DNA of 64,000 nucleotides from Micromonospora rhizosphaerae. GTDB lineage: Bacteria; Actinomycetota; Actinomycetes; Mycobacteriales; Micromonosporaceae. Below, piece by piece: positions 62,699 through 64,000 of the stretch (the stretch's first letter is position 1; every line of letters begins with the position of its first letter). The stretch spans positions 1,674,001-1,738,000 of the forward strand of contig NZ_FMHV01000002.1 in assembly GCF_900091465.1 (NCBI RefSeq), read 5' to 3'. The position numbers and the translations under genes were made by a program. The notes beneath the pieces are model-generated. The model had not been told where the DNA came from and made no database searches. It saw nothing but the letters and a program-made list of their open reading frames with translations.

Positions 62699-64000
62699 AT
62701 GCTCACCGGACTCTTCTCCGCCGCCCTGGCCGACCCCGGGCTGGCCCGGGCGCGTGACCTGGCGCGCTCCGGTGCCGCCCAGGTCGACGGGCTCGACGTG
62801 ACCGCTCCGGCGGCGTTGCGCCCCTTCGCGGTCGCCGCGGTCGCGGCCGAGCCGGGCGAGGCCGGCGCCGACGGCAGGCCGGGCGGGGGCGCTGGCCGGC
62901 CGGTGCTCGCGGTGACCGCCACCACCCGCGAGGCCGACGACCTCGCCTCGGCGCTGGGCAGCCTGCTCCCGCCCGAGCAGGTGGCGGTCTTCCCGTCCTG
63001 GGAGACGCTGCCGCACGAGCGGCTCTCCCCGCGTTCGGACACCGTGGGCCGGCGGCTGGCGGTGCTGCGCCGGCTGGCGCATCCGGAGTCGGCCGACGCG
63101 CACGGGCGCAGCGGTCCGCTGCGGGTGGTCGTGGCGCCGGTCCGGTCGCTGCTCCAGCCGCAGCTGAGGGGGCTGGGCGACCTGGAGCCGGTCCAGCTCG
63201 CCGCCGGCGACGAGGCGGACCTGGAGGAGGTCGCCCGCCGGCTCACCGACATGGCGTACGCGCGGGTCGACCTGGTCACCAAGCGGGGCGAGTTCGCCGT
63301 CCGCGGCGGCATCCTGGACATCTTCCCGCCCACCGACGAGCACCCGTCCCGAGTCGAGTTCTGGGGCGACGAGGTGGAGGAGATCCGCACCTTCGCCGTC
63401 GCCGACCAGCGGACCATCGAGCTGGTCCCCCAGCTCTGGGCGCCGCCCTGCCGGGAGCTGCTGCTCAACCCGTCGGTGCGCGAGCGGGCCGCCGCGCTGG
63501 CCCAGGAGCACCCGGAGCTGGCCGAGATCCTCGACAAGCTGGCCGAGGGCATCCCGGTCGAGGGGATGGAGTCGCTCGCTCCGGCGTTGATCGGCCCGGA
63601 CTCGATGGAGCTGCTGCTGGCCGCCATGCCGGCCGGCACCCACGTGCTCCTCTGCGACCCGGAGCGGATCCGGACCCGGGCGCACGACCTGGTCCGTACC
63701 TCCGAGGAGTTCCTCCAGGCCAGCTGGGCCGCGGCCGCCGTCGGCGGCCAGGCCCCGGTCGACCTCGGCGCCGCCGCCTTCAAGACCCTGGCCGACGTAC
63801 GCGCGGCGGCCCGCACCCTGGGCCAGCCCTGGTGGACGCTGTCGCCGTTCGGGCTGGTCGAGGCGGAGGCTGCTCCCGCCCGGCAGCCCTGGGAGGACGA
63901 GCCGACCGAGGTCGACGTCACCCCCGACGACGCGATTGCGGTGACCCTGGCCGCCCAGCCCGCCCCGCTGTACCACGGCGAGACCGCCCGGGTGGTCGAC
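62699..64000 (+). CDS. mfd: Transcription-repair coupling factor, N-terminus
   Basis: 434 codons in the window, continuing beyond 64000. The UvrB-like N-terminal domains: VLAVTATTREADDLASALGS, VFPSWETLPHERLSPRSDTV, LRVVVAPVRSLLQPQL, then DLVTKRGEFAVRGGILDIFP and RVEFWGDEVEEIRTF. Mfd removes stalled RNA polymerase and recruits UvrA. The RNA-polymerase-binding and helicase domains lie outside the window. ATG start at 62699 with GGAAGTGA upstream. Confidence 0.93.
   Translation, partial: MLTGLFSAALADPGLARARDLARSGAAQVDGLDVTAPAALRPFAVAAVAAEPGEAGADGRPGGGAGRPVLAVTATTREADDLASALGSLLPPEQVAVFPSWETLPHERLSPRSDTVGRRLAVLRRLAHPESADAHGRSGPLRVVVAPVRSLLQPQLRGLGDLEPVQLAAGDEADLEEVARRLTDMAYARVDLVTKRGEFAVRGGILDIFPPTDEHPSRVEFWGDEVEEIRTFAVADQRTIELVPQLWAPPCRELLLNPSVRERAAALAQEHPELAEILDKLAEGIPVEGMESLAPALIGPDSMELLLAAMPAGTHVLLCDPERIRTRAHDLVRTSEEFLQASWAAAAVGGQAPVDLGAAAFKTLADVRAAARTLGQPWWTLSPFGLVEAEAAPARQPWEDEPTEVDVTPDDAIAVTLAAQPAPLYHGETARVVD

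Overview
The window is chromosomal DNA of a high-GC actinomycete, most likely Micromonosporaceae (Micromonospora-like). The evidence is the strong GC3 bias, many GTG starts with GGAGG-type ribosome sites, an ESX/mycosin locus, an acyl-CoA carboxylase epsilon subunit, a GTP-dependent PEP carboxykinase, AfsR-type SARP/NB-ARC/TPR regulators, an IspH/XseAB/GlpX/DUF4245 block and a DUF6907-like gene. Family names come from reading motifs; no database was searched. I see no rRNA, tRNA, CRISPR array, intact IS element or replication origin.

Layout. 1-2.8 kb: the end of a type VII secretion operon on the minus strand (helical ESX-like protein, PPE-like proline-rich protein, mycosin), joined by GTGA stop/start overlaps. 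2.9-9.9 kb: a lone accE, a PknB-like kinase, a GH25 lysozyme, an M50 protease, a ketopantoate-reductase homologue and an ECF sigma factor with a membrane partner. 10-13.2 kb: carboxylase beta subunit divergent from biotin ligase, then a PH-domain membrane protein. 13.3-20.1 kb: two GtrA proteins, PEP carboxykinase, a membrane protein, a geranylgeranyl-reductase-type flavoprotein and a cis-prenyltransferase. 20.2-34 kb: an accessory stretch with trehalose phosphatase, an XRE regulator with repeated operator-like motifs, small orphan genes, two giant AfsR-like regulators around an ECF sigma factor, and a large subtilase with a fossil of a second subtilase head to head. 34.2-48.8 kb: core genes (PIN-PhoH, SLT-type cell-wall protein, rhomboid, ferredoxin reductase, TetR/epimerase pair, GlpX, DUF4245, exonuclease VII, IspH, lipoproteins). 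48.9-64 kb: a second subtilase, RmuC, PEP carboxylase, an ABC-2-like membrane protein, an S66 peptidase, a GntR/DUF6907-like pair, a cyclase and the start of mfd.

The order cis-prenyltransferase, PhoH2, GlpX, DUF4245, XseB/XseA, IspH matches the order of the M. tuberculosis homologues Rv1086 to Rv1110. The 20-34 kb block therefore looks like lineage-specific DNA placed inside a conserved neighbourhood. PEP carboxykinase, PEP carboxylase and fructose bisphosphatase give the window both anaplerotic and gluconeogenic C3/C4 steps. Three Crp-like palindromes (15.0, 33.7, 35.65 kb) may tie central carbon, protease and cell-wall genes to one regulator.

Convergent gene pairs are mostly separated by long perfect or near-perfect hairpins. 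A subset of AT-containing palindromes (13.2, 18.0, 20.1, 47.0, 62.4 kb) looks like a dispersed family. No biosynthetic cluster is present to explain the paired AfsR-like regulators.
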